The translations under genes were made by a program, and so were the position numbers. Of a stretch of DNA of 64,000 bases, positions 44,982 through 55,850 are shown one piece after another (position 1 is the stretch's first letter; each line of letters starts with the position of its first letter). The notes under the pieces are model-generated. The model worked only from the letters and a program-made list of their open reading frames with translations, ran no database searches and had not been told where the DNA came from. Origin of the DNA: Magnolia sinica (Eukaryota; Streptophyta; Magnoliopsida; Magnoliales; Magnoliaceae); the NCBI RefSeq assembly GCF_029962835.1, contig NC_080582.1:70180177-70244176 (forward strand), written 5' to 3'.

Positions 44982-45360
44982 TGCTGGACATGGTGGTGGA
45001 TTTGTACAAATCCAAAACCGTATAAGGATCTTATGAGCTAGCTGTGCATAACGTATAAGAGCCTATGAGGTAGCTGTGTTGTTAGATTTTTTTCTAAGTT
45101 TAGAGTATTGGCTGGGTTAAGAAAACAGTAGATATTTTTCTGAATTTTTTCTATGTTTAGCTACCCCTAGGAAGCATCTAGATAGGGATATCTTAGTCAT
45201 TTCACATAAGGAGAAAAGCCTATAAAAGGCACCATTGTATCCGTTTCTTAGTCAATTCAAAATATACCAGTTCAGCTCTCTTCCTCTTTCAAGTTTCTGT
45301 TTTCTGTTCTATGGTGGTTGCAGCCACACATCAGCAAGAAGTTCAGTTTTAACCCCAACA
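44982..45360 (+). repeat. copia-3 3' LTR
   Basis: Preceded by the purine tract TTGAATGGGAG (44971-44981). Starts TGCTGGACATGG and ends CCCAACA. Roughly 92% identical to the 5' LTR by eye. Confidence 0.9.
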
Positions 45361-46420
45361 ACTCCTACTACTGATTTGAACAGGGGCCTACCGTGTAGTG
45401 TATATGAAATCCATGCCATTTAGAACCTCCATCTGTCCCAAAATAAAGCTGTTTTGCAACTCAGGTGGGCCCCTACACAATCAATGGTGGTTGTTCCCTC
45501 CTATCTTGTTTCCTGTACCGCGGCCCACCTGAGTGTTGGATCTAGATGATTTTTTATACCTGAGGCTAAGACGTGCTCAGTCATCTGATGGACAGGTTGG
45601 ATGTCCTGCATACATCAGGTGAGGCTTACATATGCCCGGTGCTACTAGACTCCACCTCTTTTGGTAAACAACATTAAACTCGTGAACTTGGAATGCTTTT
45701 TAAGTTTTTCTTTTTCATTTTTTTAACAGGCATTCGTAGTGCAGCTCACAACATTGATTTTCTATACTTTTTAAATCACTTCGATCTATCAATAGCTATG
45801 TAAATAGATGGGTCAAGGGATTTGGTATAAAAAGGTCCTATCACTCATCCAGACCATCCATCGACAACATAGGCCTACTTTTATTAATATAGTCTCTATC
45901 AAGAACCAATCGGATGACTATAGGATGGTGATAAGAAATTGATGGTCCCAATTAATCAATTGAACATTTCCTTCATGCAAGGACCACCTCCAACGGCTCT
46001 TAGGGTGTTTTCGGTTGCTTTCTTATAGGTCGACCCCGAATCCTCATAATGTCTAAAAAAGAATCCTTAGAGAAACTCTATTTTATTTTATTTTTCCTTT
46101 GACTCAACTTTAGATAAAACTCCATTCTATCTTTGCCTAGTTGCCAAATAATAAAGAAAAAAAAAATCTCTTTGGTAACCCCGCCAAGAATGTAATAGGG
46201 TGTCTACTGATTATTTATGTGCCGACCCCAAATCCATAATATCTCAAATCGAGGCCATAGAAAAACTCTTTTTTGTTCTCGTCTTGAACTTTATGAAGAG
46301 CTCTATCCTATCTCTCCCTTGTTGCAAAAAAAGAAAGAAAAAAAAATCTTTCTTTTTGATAACCCCACCAAGAATGTAATAAGGTGTCTCAATCCCTATT
46401 GTTTTACATAAACAGAGACA
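45361..46420. repeat. Block C' continued
   Basis: Matches 30551-31805 of copy 1 up to the TAACCCCACCAAGAATGTAA phrase. Contains a diverged foldback unit (45390-45650) shared with 30570-30845 and the tandem repeat at 46029-46395. Confidence 0.75.
46029..46395. repeat. Two-copy tandem repeat, ~190-bp unit
   Basis: GGTCGACCCCGAATCC..AAAAACTCT..GATAACCCCGCCAAGAATGTAATAGGGTGTCT, repeated from 46219 as TGCCGACCCCAAATCC..GATAACCCCACCAAGAATGTAATAAGGTGTCT (abbreviated). Block C of copy 1 retains a single partial unit at about 31690-31730. Confidence 0.75.
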
Positions 46421-47290
46421 ATAATGCTTAGATGTGAGATAGAGATATGTGATAGATGGGTCTCAATGCATTGGCTCAATGATAGATGCACTGCATTTTA
46501 ACAATGATGTCCAAGATTAGAGTGCCCATGTGGGGTGTGTGAAAAAAACAAAAGAAGTATGTGATAGATAGTTATCTATCTTGATGGTATGTTTTAAGGT
46601 GGACTATTGATGGACAGACAAGGACCATTCACCTTGACACAGATTAGCCTAGCTTGGTCATTCCTGTTAGCACAAATCAGGTTGGTTGTTCATTTACATC
46701 AATCAGGGCAAACGCTCAGTGTATCTTCCTTTCGAGGGACTGCACATTTCATCTACATTAAGGCAACTCGTAATTATCATTTGCGTTAAAGAACAACTGA
46801 AATAGTTAAGGGGTTTGATTCATATTTTGATCAAAAACTTTATTTCTTGAAAAGATTTAACCCTTCACGAGTGTAACGACGGCTAGCATGCACTAGTACT
46901 GAATTGCAATGACAACTGAAGGTTGATTTGACATGATCAGTTTTACATGAGGTGTAGCTAACCTTGCCTTCAAGGGCCACTGGAGGCTATGAAAAAGTTG
47001 CAGGCTAATTAGCATGGATATATAGGCTTTACCATGTTTTATCTGAAATGAAAAAACATAATTTCATCAGACTTATAGGAATTGGTTGTAGATGGGGAGT
47101 GAGGGTTGCCAGAAGCCTACAACTTCTTTAGGAAGGAAGGAGTTACACCTCTCAACTTTTGAATAGAAGATGACAGGGATAAAACACTAGTTGGCTAGCT
47201 TCTAAAGGTTGCTTCTATTTCTACTTAAGAATAACTTTTAGCTTTTAAGACTTACTTATTTCTTTTCTTTTTTCTTTTGGACAATTGTCA
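46421..47290. other. Unassigned intergenic sequence
   Basis: No domain, RNA gene or paired repeat recognised. Confidence 0.35.
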
Positions 47291-47815
47291 TTGAGTGGTC
47301 TAACTCTGTCAATATCAAAAGTCAACAGCCCAATAGGATCGATGTTGAAGAGGATTGGAGATGAATTATCCGACTAGATTGATATTGAAAATCAACAACT
47401 CAATTTGATTGATGTGTAAGAGGAATGGTCTAATTGAAATGATACTAGTGGTAAAGAATTCAATTAGACCAATATCAAAGATAAATGGTCCAATTAGTTT
47501 TAAAATGAAGGTAAATGGTTCTATTGGACTAATATCAAAGATGAACAGTTCGATTGTGAAATTGAAGCCGCATGGTATTAATGGGCCAATATTGAAACTG
47601 AATGGCATGGTTGGTCGAATGTTGAATTTCAATAGTTTGATTCAAATGATACAAAAAGATGACTAGTCAAATTAGATCTATGTTAAAGATGAATGTTGAT
47701 TGAGTTGATATTGATTATCATTGATCAATGTTACATATGAAATGGTCCAATTGGGCCAATGTTGATGTTGATGATTAACAATCTGAATTTAGAGATGAAC
47801 AATTCGATTGGATCC
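47291..47815. repeat. Degenerate minisatellite, first orientation
   Basis: About a dozen diverged units of roughly 35-45 bp built on AATTGGACCAATATCAAAGATGAATGG-like phrases (e.g. CAATTAGACCAATATCAAAG at 47459, TCTATTGGACTAATATCAAAG at 47520, AATGGGCCAATATTGAAACTG at 47580). The periodic frames this produces on both strands are not genes. Confidence 0.7.
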
Positions 47816-48387
47816 AATTAGCATTCATCTTCAAATATCAAACCGTTGATCATCATATCAGCCCAATTGGATCGTTCATCTCTAACTTGGTCCAAAGCAT
47901 AATGTTCATGTATGATTCCAGTCCAATCTAATCTTTAATATCAATCCAGACAGATTGTTGGTCTTTAATATCAAATCAATTAAATCATTCATCTTCAATT
48001 TTTGTCCAATCAGACTATTCAATCTAATCAGATTTTTCAACTTTACTTTCCACCTGGTCATACTTTAATCTTTAATTTTAGACTAAATGGACCGCTGGTC
48101 TTTGGTGTCGGTTCAATTAGATTGTCAATCTTCCGGGTCGTTCAAGCTGAATCATTTTTCCTTGTCATCAGTTTAATCAGTCTATTGATTTTAATTTCAG
48201 CGCAATCAGACCGTTCATTTTTAATTTCAACATAAACAAATCATTCATCATTAATAACAGCCAATTGAACCATTGATCTTCAATTTTAGACTAATCATCT
48301 ATGGTATTAGTTATATTGGACTGTTCATCTTCATTATCATCCTTACTGGGTCATTTACATTTGACATTTGTCCAATCCAGCCTTGAG
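47816..48387. repeat. Degenerate minisatellite, opposite orientation
   Basis: The same unit in complement: GTTCATCTTTAATATCAGTCCAATT-type phrases (e.g. CCAATTGGATCGTTCATCTC at 47869, ATCAATTAAATCATTCATCTTC at 47975, CAATCAGACCGTTCATTTTTAATTTC at 48205 in part). The switch from the previous orientation occurs near 47815. Confidence 0.7.
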
Positions 48388-49751
48388 TTTCAATAGAGAA
48401 TTTTACAGGGAAAAAAAAAAACTACTTAATATAGGATTTGTGCTTGACGATTATTTTTTCAAAAAAGTTTTTAATGAACTAATCTATTAATTTAATTTAA
48501 GTAATTATCATTTTTTTAATATAAACTATCCCATTACTTCAAGTAATTGTGGCCCAATTTCTCAATGGCAGTTGGGGTGTGTCGTGTGAGCAAAGGGGTC
48601 AACAGCTAGGATGGTCCCCATTGTGACGTTTATGTGAAATCCATCCTGACCATCGGGTGATTCAGCCATGTTAGGCGCCCAGGACAAAAAAATCAGACAC
48701 CTGTGATTTAGGTGGACCACATAATTGGAAACAGTTTATAGGACAGCACTCGCCCTCTAAATTGTTTCCCTCCGTGCGTGTGGCCCACCTGAATCACCAA
48801 TGAACCAAATTTTTTGGCCCCATGCCTAAATTTTGGTATGGCATCTACTGGTTAGAGTGGAGCTTACATAATCATCATGGTGGGCCCTATAAAAATCAAC
48901 GGTGGATGTCTCTGCTGTTTCCTTTGTGTATCCACTTGAATCATAAGTTAGCCCGATTTTTTTGCCTTGGACCTAACATGGAATTACTCATGTGATGGTC
49001 GGAGTGGGTTTTACATAAACATCATGGTAGGCCCCTTCAAAATTCAAGGGTGGGCATCTCTGCAAATTGTCCAAAGATTTGGGTTGATGTATTTAAAAAA
49101 ATTTTAAATAAAAAAATAATTATGGGACAGTCACCCTTGATTTTTTGTGGGTCCTACTATGACATGCATGTGAGTTCCACTTCGACCATTAGACATAATC
49201 CCACATTAGGCACAAGGCAAAAACTAAAATAGAAAAAATATATATATAAACAAGATTGACATGAGATTCAGGTGGGCACACCAAAGGAAACAATTGGGAG
49301 AGAGATGTCCACTGTTGATTTTTATAGGGCTCGGCATGATGAATATATGAACTCTACTTCAACTATTAGATGTACACCAAAATTTAGACCGAGGGCCCAA
49401 AATTCAGGCCCATCCGTAATTCAGGTGGGCCACACCAAGGGAAACAGTATAGAGGGTGAGCATCACCTTGTGCATTCTTTCCAATCATGTGATCCACATC
49501 TTTAGTCCCGGGGCCTAACATCGGGTGACACATATGTTGGTTGGGGTAGATTCCATATAAACATCACAGTGGGGTCCACACTAGTCAGCTGCCCCTTTGC
49601 TCACACAGTTGACTTCCATTAATCAGAAGGTACTACAATGGTAATTACATAGATTAATCAGGAAGCTCATCCAAAACCTTTTTGAAAAAGGTACCCGAAT
49701 ATAAATCCTATATTGAATAGGTAGTATTTTGCACATTTTCCTTTTTCAATA
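48388..49751. mobile_element. Foldback transposon inserted in the minisatellite
   Basis: TTTCAATA at 48388-48395 and again at 49744-49751 form an 8-bp direct repeat around a 1.35-kb insertion. The ends pair: TACTTAATATAGGATTT at the left, and ATTCAATATAGGATTT as the complement of the right. Inside, two arms of several hundred bp pair (left GTGTGAGCAAAGGGGTCAAC, right complement GTGTGAGCAAAGGGGCAGC). Interior phrases belong to the foldback family (CATCATGGTGGGCCC). hAT-like by duplication length; a 9-bp Mutator-type reading is possible because the outermost bases are unclear. Confidence 0.7.
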
Positions 49752-50175
49752 TCCACACATCTCCAATTTCATCAAAATTGAATTGCCCATCTTTAGCATC
49801 CGTCAATCATAACTTTGATCTTCAAATTTAAACTAATTAGTTCATTCATCTTTGATATCGATGTACTTGGACCATTCATCTTTAGTAGCATTCAAATTGG
49901 ACCATTAGACTTTGAGGTTTTGATTAAACATATCATTGATTTTCAACATCAATCAGACCATTCATCTCCACTTCAAACACAACCGAACTATTCATTTTCA
50001 ATAACGGTCCAATAACGCTATTCGTATGAAAGTTCAGATTAGTTGCATAGTTCATCTTTGATATCGATCGAAATAGACCATTTAGTATTAGTATCGTGTT
50101 TGAATCGTGTCATTCAACCTTAACACCGTTGAAATAGGCCATTGATTTTCAAAATCACCTTAATTGGACCCGATC
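49752..50175. repeat. Minisatellite continued
   Basis: The same unit and orientation as 47816-48387 (e.g. GTTCATTCATCTTTGATATCG at 49841, GACCATTCATCTTTAGTAGC at 49871), showing the array was continuous before the insertion. Confidence 0.7.
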
Positions 50176-50275
50176 AATGAAAATAAATAAACCAAAACTC
50201 TCGTGGGTCCACCTTGGATTACCGATCAAATGTGGACCCACATTGACTTGTACTATATATGTGGGCCCAACAATT

Positions 50276-50278
<3 letters not shown>

Positions 50279-50324
<46 letters not shown>
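50279..50324. repeat. (TA)n microsatellite
   Basis: About 23 TA repeats, directly adjoining the next element. Confidence 0.95.
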
Positions 50325-50326
<2 letters not shown>

Positions 50327-50872
50327 GAAAAGGTACTATGCGCTCGGCCTCACGATTAGCTCCCGTGAGGTCGAGCTGTGTGGGCCCCATCGTGATGCGT
50401 GTCGACCATCAACACCGTGCATTTGATGGGTCCCCACTAAATTATGGGATATCCCAAAAATCAGCCGTATACGGAACTCAAGTGGGCCATACCATCTAAA
50501 ATCATGTGAAGACACCGTTAAAACATATAAAGCACTTGGTGGGGCCCACCTGAGTTTTGAATGCTGCTGAAACTTGGTCTGAACCCTCATTCAAGTGGGA
50601 CACACATAATGGATGGGCTGGATTTGCAAACCACATGTCGTTGGGCCCAAAAAATGATTATGAATGTTTTAATGGTGCATGGCCCCTCCCCACTTCTATA
50701 TGTTGTGTGGCCCACACAAGTCACGATTTGATTTGATTTTTGAGACCTAGGCCCATGATGGAATGGTGCATCTGACTGATGGGGTAGATGTTCGAAACGC
50801 ATCATGGTGGGGCCCACACAGCTCGACCTCATGGGACGGACTTGTGACGTCGAGCGCATAGTACCTTTTCCC
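50325..50872. mobile_element. TIR element in TA repeat
   Basis: 548 bp, bounded by TA on both sides. Left GGGAAAAGGTACTATGCGCT, right complement GGGAAAAGGTACTATGCGCT, continuing for about 80 bp through GAGGTCGAGCTGTGTGGGCC into the foldback core. TA-flanked ends suggest a Tc1/mariner-type or microsatellite-targeting Mutator-type MITE; the TA repeat prevents fixing the duplication. Confidence 0.8.
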
Positions 50873-50882
50873 TATATATATA

Positions 50883-52332
50883 GTAATGGTCTCCTGCGAA
50901 CCATCCTGCAGTATACCTTGTTGCGGTCCAATTCCTACCGCAAGAGACCCTTCTAAGGAGCTCATTGGCTAGCTGATGTTGAATTTGTGGCTCCACTATG
51001 ATATATATTTTGTATCCATGCCATCCATCCATATGGAGATATCATTTTAGGGTGAAATCCAAAGAATGAGTGACATCCAAAGCTCCAGTGGACCCCACTA
51101 CAGAAAACAGTGGGGAGAGTGATGCCGCCGTTAAAAACTTCTAAAAGCCATAAGAAGTTTTCGGTCAAGATTATATTTATATTTTCCCTTAGCACCGTTC
51201 ATCCATACATCATGGTGGGGCCATAGAGCACCGACTACTAGCCATGCCGATCTGTACGTGGAAATCAGATTGCGTACTGAGTTACTCAGGACGCTCTTAT
51301 CGTAAACAAAGTTGAGCCACGTTGAATGTATGTGGTCTATCTAGACCGTTCATCCATTTTTTACATCTATTTTAAGGGGTTGAACCCAAAATTGATTCAT
51401 ATCCAAAGATCAAGTGGATCATACCACTGAAACAGTGGGGATAATGATTTCCACTGTTGAAACCTTTCTAGCCCCCACAGTGATGTTTATTTTTCATCCA
51501 ACCTGTTCATAAGATCTTACAGACATGGATGAAGGGAAAAACCAAATATAAGCTTGATCCAAAACTCCAGTGGCCCTCCAAGTATTTTTCTACGGTAGAC
51601 ATTCAATTCAATTGTTTCCTATGGTGTGGTCCATTTGAACATTGGATATACCTCATTTTTTGGTTGTATTAAAACTAACTATTAAAATGTATGAACGGAG
51701 TGGATAAAATAAATAAACCATGGTGGACCTCACAGAGTTTACTCAGTACGCTAAGCGTATTTGAGTTACCACGCAATCCACTTCCCAACACGAGACCTCA
51801 CTTTACGGAAGTGACGTCACCAAGCTATGTGGACCCCACTATGATGTATACAACGTCCATCCATTTGGAGATATTATTTTAAGCCAGAGAATGAGGCAGA
51901 TCCAAAGCTTTAGTTGACCCCACTACAAAAAACAGGGGGAAGATTGATGCCCACCGTTGAAACCTTTCTAAGGCCCACCATGATGTTTTTTTTCAAAATC
52001 CAACCTGTTCAATAGTTAACAAAGACATTAAAGAAGGGAAAATATAAATATAGGCTTGATTGAAAACTTTTTGTCACCTTTACAAGTTTTTAACGGTGAC
52101 ATCACTCTCCCCACTGTTTTCTGTAGTGGGATCCACTAGAGCTTTGGATGTCACTCATTCTTTGGATTTCACCTTAAAATGATCTCTTCAGATGGATGGA
52201 CGGTGTGGATATAAAACATATAGCATGGTGGGGCCACAAATTCAGTAGCAGCGTGCCCACACAAGGGTCTCTTACTGTGCGAATTGGACCGCACCAAGGT
52301 ATCCTACGATGCGGTTTCGCGGGAGACTATTA

Positions 52333-52335
<3 letters not shown>
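50883..52335. mobile_element. Long-TIR foldback element with nested element
   Basis: About 1.45 kb between TA tracts. Left GTAATGGTCTCCTGCGAACC, right complement GTAATAGTCTCCCGCGAAAC. The arms go on pairing for about 300 bp (TGCGGTCCAATTC, AAGAGACCCTT, TGAATTTGTGGC.CCAC, GAAATCCAAAGAATGAGTGA, CTACAGAAAACAGTGGGGAG), the longest TIRs in the window. The centre holds the insertion 51260-51785. Confidence 0.8.
51260..51785. mobile_element. Mutator-like foldback MITE nested in the previous element
   Basis: 526 bp with ends GGAAATCAGATTGCGTACTG and (complement) GGAAGTGGATTGCGTGGTAA, the GGAARCGGATTG type seen at 18774 and 32808. Contains the foldback core. No clear target duplication. Confidence 0.65.

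Positions 52336-52371
<36 letters not shown>
52336..52371. repeat. (TA)n microsatellite
   Basis: 18 TA repeats; presumably the other side of the tract at 50279-50324, separated by two elements. Confidence 0.95.
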
Positions 52372-52374
<3 letters not shown>

Positions 52375-52434
52375 AAGCGCATTCAGATTCCAGCCTATTT
52401 TGACTTCTTCTTTTTTTAAGTTCTTAGGAAGAAA
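52372..52434. other. Short unassigned spacer
   Basis: No feature seen. Confidence 0.3.
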
Positions 52435-53464
52435 TGTTTCCAAAGACCTTTACATTTTAAAATAGCTTTTATTTTGAAAGTGAAACTTCTCAAAGAATTA
52501 CTAAGTGCACCATCGATGATCCAAGCAAATCCATCATAAGCTAAGAAAACTTGAACACCACATTTAGACCGTCCATCACGTGGCCCACATTCGATCGGAT
52601 CGGATCACGTGGCCCACATACTTCTCAAATGGGCACTTTCTCTAAAACCATGAGGAAGGCAAAGGTGCATTTGCCGAAAATGATTTATTTAGAGGAGATT
52701 TTGAGGATGCAAGTGTCCCATAACAACCATGTTGGGTTGATTCTTTCAAAAGATAAGCAGTTTCGCTCATCTGGTGGGCCACAACTAGCGTGTGAGACTG
52801 AAGCTATCAACATTCAAGCAATTGTCTAGCATTCTGGTTTTGCAAATGGGTCACAGCATGGTTAAAAGATTGGGCCACTTAGACCTATATGAGCAATGGG
52901 TCAGGTTTGGTCAAGCCAAGGTTGGTCCACGTTTGAGTCATTTAATAAACAGGTAAAGAAATCTAGCCCTAACCTGACCCACTGAGAGGCCAAAGAGCAT
53001 AAGCTTACATGTAATTGCTCCCTAAAGATGGAGAGGGCTTTGCAGCATATATGTGCTACAATCAATCAGATACCACCAATGTAAGATATGAGACCACCAC
53101 CAAGTGGAGCCCACCATGAACATTACCTAGAATAAATATTGGTGATGCACCCGGTATGCCCCAGATGTAGGCTGAATATGGAGGCTCACTTGATGAGCAA
53201 GCTATTGATTAATGTCTTAAATCTGCAAAATCAACTAGTCTGTCAATGACAGGTTCGATGCCATTGAGTAAACTTCGATACCATCATAAAAATCTGAATT
53301 TTATTATGTTGGTTGTTAGACACTTTAGGTGTCCTGCTCAATGCCATCGAAGGTCGTTCGATGTCATTGAAGGTTGTTCGATGACATGGAAGACCTGCTC
53401 GATGCCATCAGTAAAATCCAGAAAATTCATGTTTAGTCACTGGAACGTTTGGTCTTTAGTTTAA
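52435..53464 (+). repeat. LTR-like direct repeat, copy 1 (3' end missing)
   Basis: Nearly identical to 55851-56872 from TGTTTCCAAAGACC to CTTTAGTTTAA, with a 24-bp extra piece at about 52592-52615 (GATCGGATCGGATCACGTGG). Contains TTCGATGCCATTGAG / CTCGATGCCATC motifs at 53250-53410. The last ~400 bp present in copy 2 are missing and are replaced by the minus-strand LTR starting at 53465. Confidence 0.75.
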
Positions 53465-54751
53465 TGTTCACAACCCCAAGTGTAGGGTCGTAATATAATA
53501 ATAACTCATGAGAACGAGATTGAATCCACAGGGACTAAACTTATATATATTCTGAAAAGAACTAAAACTAAAACTAGAACTAGAAGAAAATCTAAATTTG
53601 AATTCTGTAATAAAAGAGAGTAATTGTGAATAATATTTAAACTATTAATTAAAGGTGGGAACTGAGGTGCCAAGGATCCACTTGTAGCTATCAAGATGCT
53701 ACCTTACTTGATTCAATGAACACAATTGGAATCGGAGTCCTATCCTATTTAATTGGAAGATAAAACAATTAAATCAAATCTGAACTTTTCATTGACCTAA
53801 TTTTTAATGAAAAGGAATTGTGATAATTGAAAGGGATTCTATGACCCTACCATACCCAGGAAATAATGGTGAACAACGGGATTTACTAATCTCACTATTT
53901 CAAAACAGGAAAAGAAGATATCTAAAATTATTATAACATCTATTATAATTTAAGTTACAATAAATCATAAAAAATCGAAAATATTCCCTTAATATCAAAT
54001 TAGAAATCAATGAAGTTTAATAAGAATAAGAATCAAAGCAAAATAAAAATCCGAATACGCTACAAGTTTCACCTCTTAGCCTTAGCTAAGAGGTTTAGCC
54101 AACTATATATATGATTGAAACCAAATTTCTTAAATAAAGTATGAAAAATAAACTAAGGAAGAAGGAAAACTCTTTAACGGCTGCTTCACCCTTGTCTATG
54201 CTCCTTGAGACCTTTTAAAACCTTAGAAAATGCTTTGGAGCATCGTAGGGAGTCATTTATAGTTGTGGAACTCCAACTTTTGCACCAAGTTGGAAAAATC
54301 TAGAAACCGCCTCAAATTTACATACTCTACGTAGTTTTTCAAAATATACTTAAAGTTTAAATCGCCTCAAATTTATACACTATGCGCAATTTTCAAAAAT
54401 AGACTTAGAGTTTCAGAATATGCCTTTTCATGATAATTTTAGGAATATGTTTGTTTTCAAAACAATTTCAAGATTCATTTTCTTCATTTGAAATCTTTGA
54501 TTCTCTTCATTCCTCACTTAGTTTTCTTGAATCTTTGGCATGTGAATTCTTCATTAATGACTTCCAAATCTCTAAATTTTCATTTAGTAATCTTTTAAGC
54601 ATAAATCTTTCTTTTGGCATCAATTTCACCTTTTAAGTTCTCGAAATTACCTCGCACATAAAAACATGTATAATTAAATCAATTAAGTACTATCATGTTT
54701 ATAAAACCAAGGTATAAATAGGAAAATATATGCAATATTTTACACTCAACA
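53465..54751 (-). repeat. Gypsy-type LTR on the minus strand
   Basis: On the minus strand it starts TGTTGAGTGTAAAATATTGC and ends GGGGTTGTGAACA, 1287 bp with TG...CA ends. It is preceded by a polypurine tract of the form GGTTGGGGGTA (54752-54763). ACACTTGGGGTTGTG and GTGGATTCAATCTCG endings are familiar from plant gypsy LTRs. The lower border falls exactly where copy 1 of the direct repeat is cut, so this is the insertion edge. Confidence 0.65.
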
Positions 54752-55850
54752 TACCCCCAACCAGCATTTTGCTAGTCTCGAGCAAAACATGTATGAAGTG
54801 ATCTTCAATTTTCAATGTTCAAATCACTTTTAAAAAATAATATTTTGTGCAATCAAGTATAAATGAGTATAATCTAAAGAAGTGATAGTGCAATTTGAAA
54901 ACCTAGATTCGAATCACACAAGCAATCAATCAAAAAGTTTCTTTATCAATCATTTAAGAGCATAAGTTCATATATAAAATTTTCCAATATGCTTAGTAAT
55001 TTCTATTTACGTTCCATAACATACTGCTATTTCATAATGTTAGCCATACTCATCACCTCAAGTTTTATTGAATAATCAAGTACTAATTCCGAACTTATCA
55101 CTTTTTCCTTTTTTTTCTAGTTTTTGATTTTATATCAACGATCCCTTTTATTTATTTATTCTTTTCAGACTTTTTATTCATGTCTAGTCTTTTCATCATA
55201 CATGATCTTTTTGTTGATCTCTCTATTTTTTAATTGGTTTTTTTCATCTTTTTAAGGTGGATAAAATTCTCCATACTTAATTTTCAATATCTTTCAATAA
55301 TATACATACTAACAATCAGAAATTCTAGTACTATTCACAGAAAGCAAATTGAACGTGTCTTGTAACTTAGGTTAACATAATATTTAAACTTCCTCTTAAT
55401 CAATTAAATCTTGATCAAACTCCAACAATTCAAAGTTCAATCTCCATCTTATCATCATACTCAAAGCATTTTTAATTCTACAAATTATCATTTCCTAAAC
55501 ATGTTTTTAGCTTGAAAAATTAAAAATTTTCACAATTTTTGCTCAAAACTAAGAAAACACTAATTAGCTTACCTAATCCACACCCCCCAACCTAAAACCT
55601 ATATTGTCCTCAATGTAAAAGATATGAGCATGCAATGCACATGAGACAACGAAAAGAAATGGGAAGTGATGGGAAGATAATACCTGAAGAAGGAGAATTA
55701 AAGCTTTTTCAAAGTTCTTAACATGTAAATGGGTTAGCACGAAGACTAAACAAACTGAAATCAAACTATCCTAATCTTAAATCCTTAAAAAAAAATTTAA
55801 AAAAATTTTAAAAAAAAAAAAAAATTTTAAAAAGAAGCTCTCATGATAAA
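54752..55850 (-). pseudogene. Gypsy internal region upstream of the polypurine tract
   Basis: On the minus strand, CATTGAGGACAATATAGG then GGTTGGGGGGTGTGG (about 55570-55617) and CTCGAGACTAGCAAAATGC then GGTTGGGGGTA (54751-54785) are purine-tract motifs familiar from Tat/Athila-type gypsy elements. No pol domain was recognised. The second LTR is absent, so the element is truncated. Confidence 0.45.

Larger units (their letters stand above)
40116..45360 (+). mobile_element. copia-3, complete but defective Ty1/copia retrotransposon
   Basis: 5245 bp with LTRs of 371 and 379 bp, a Met-tRNA-type primer site, gag, zinc knuckle, protease, integrase, RT, RNase H and a polypurine tract. Flanks are ACTTC (40111-40115) and ACTCC (45361-45365), a 5-bp duplication with one substitution. 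The empty site survives in copy 1 at about 30545-30560. Stops and shifts inactivate pol, although a 166-codon RT stretch remains open. Confidence 0.92.

Noticed and set aside
47366..47666. Isoleucine/proline- and asparagine-rich frames on both strands
   Set aside because: Periodic translation of the minisatellite, not a repeat protein.
47291..50175. CRISPR-like array
   Set aside because: Units are diverged throughout with no constant repeat plus variable spacer pattern, and the genome is a plant.
55573..55764. 63-codon minus-strand frame
   Set aside because: Covers the purine-tract region of a gypsy relic; no conserved residues.
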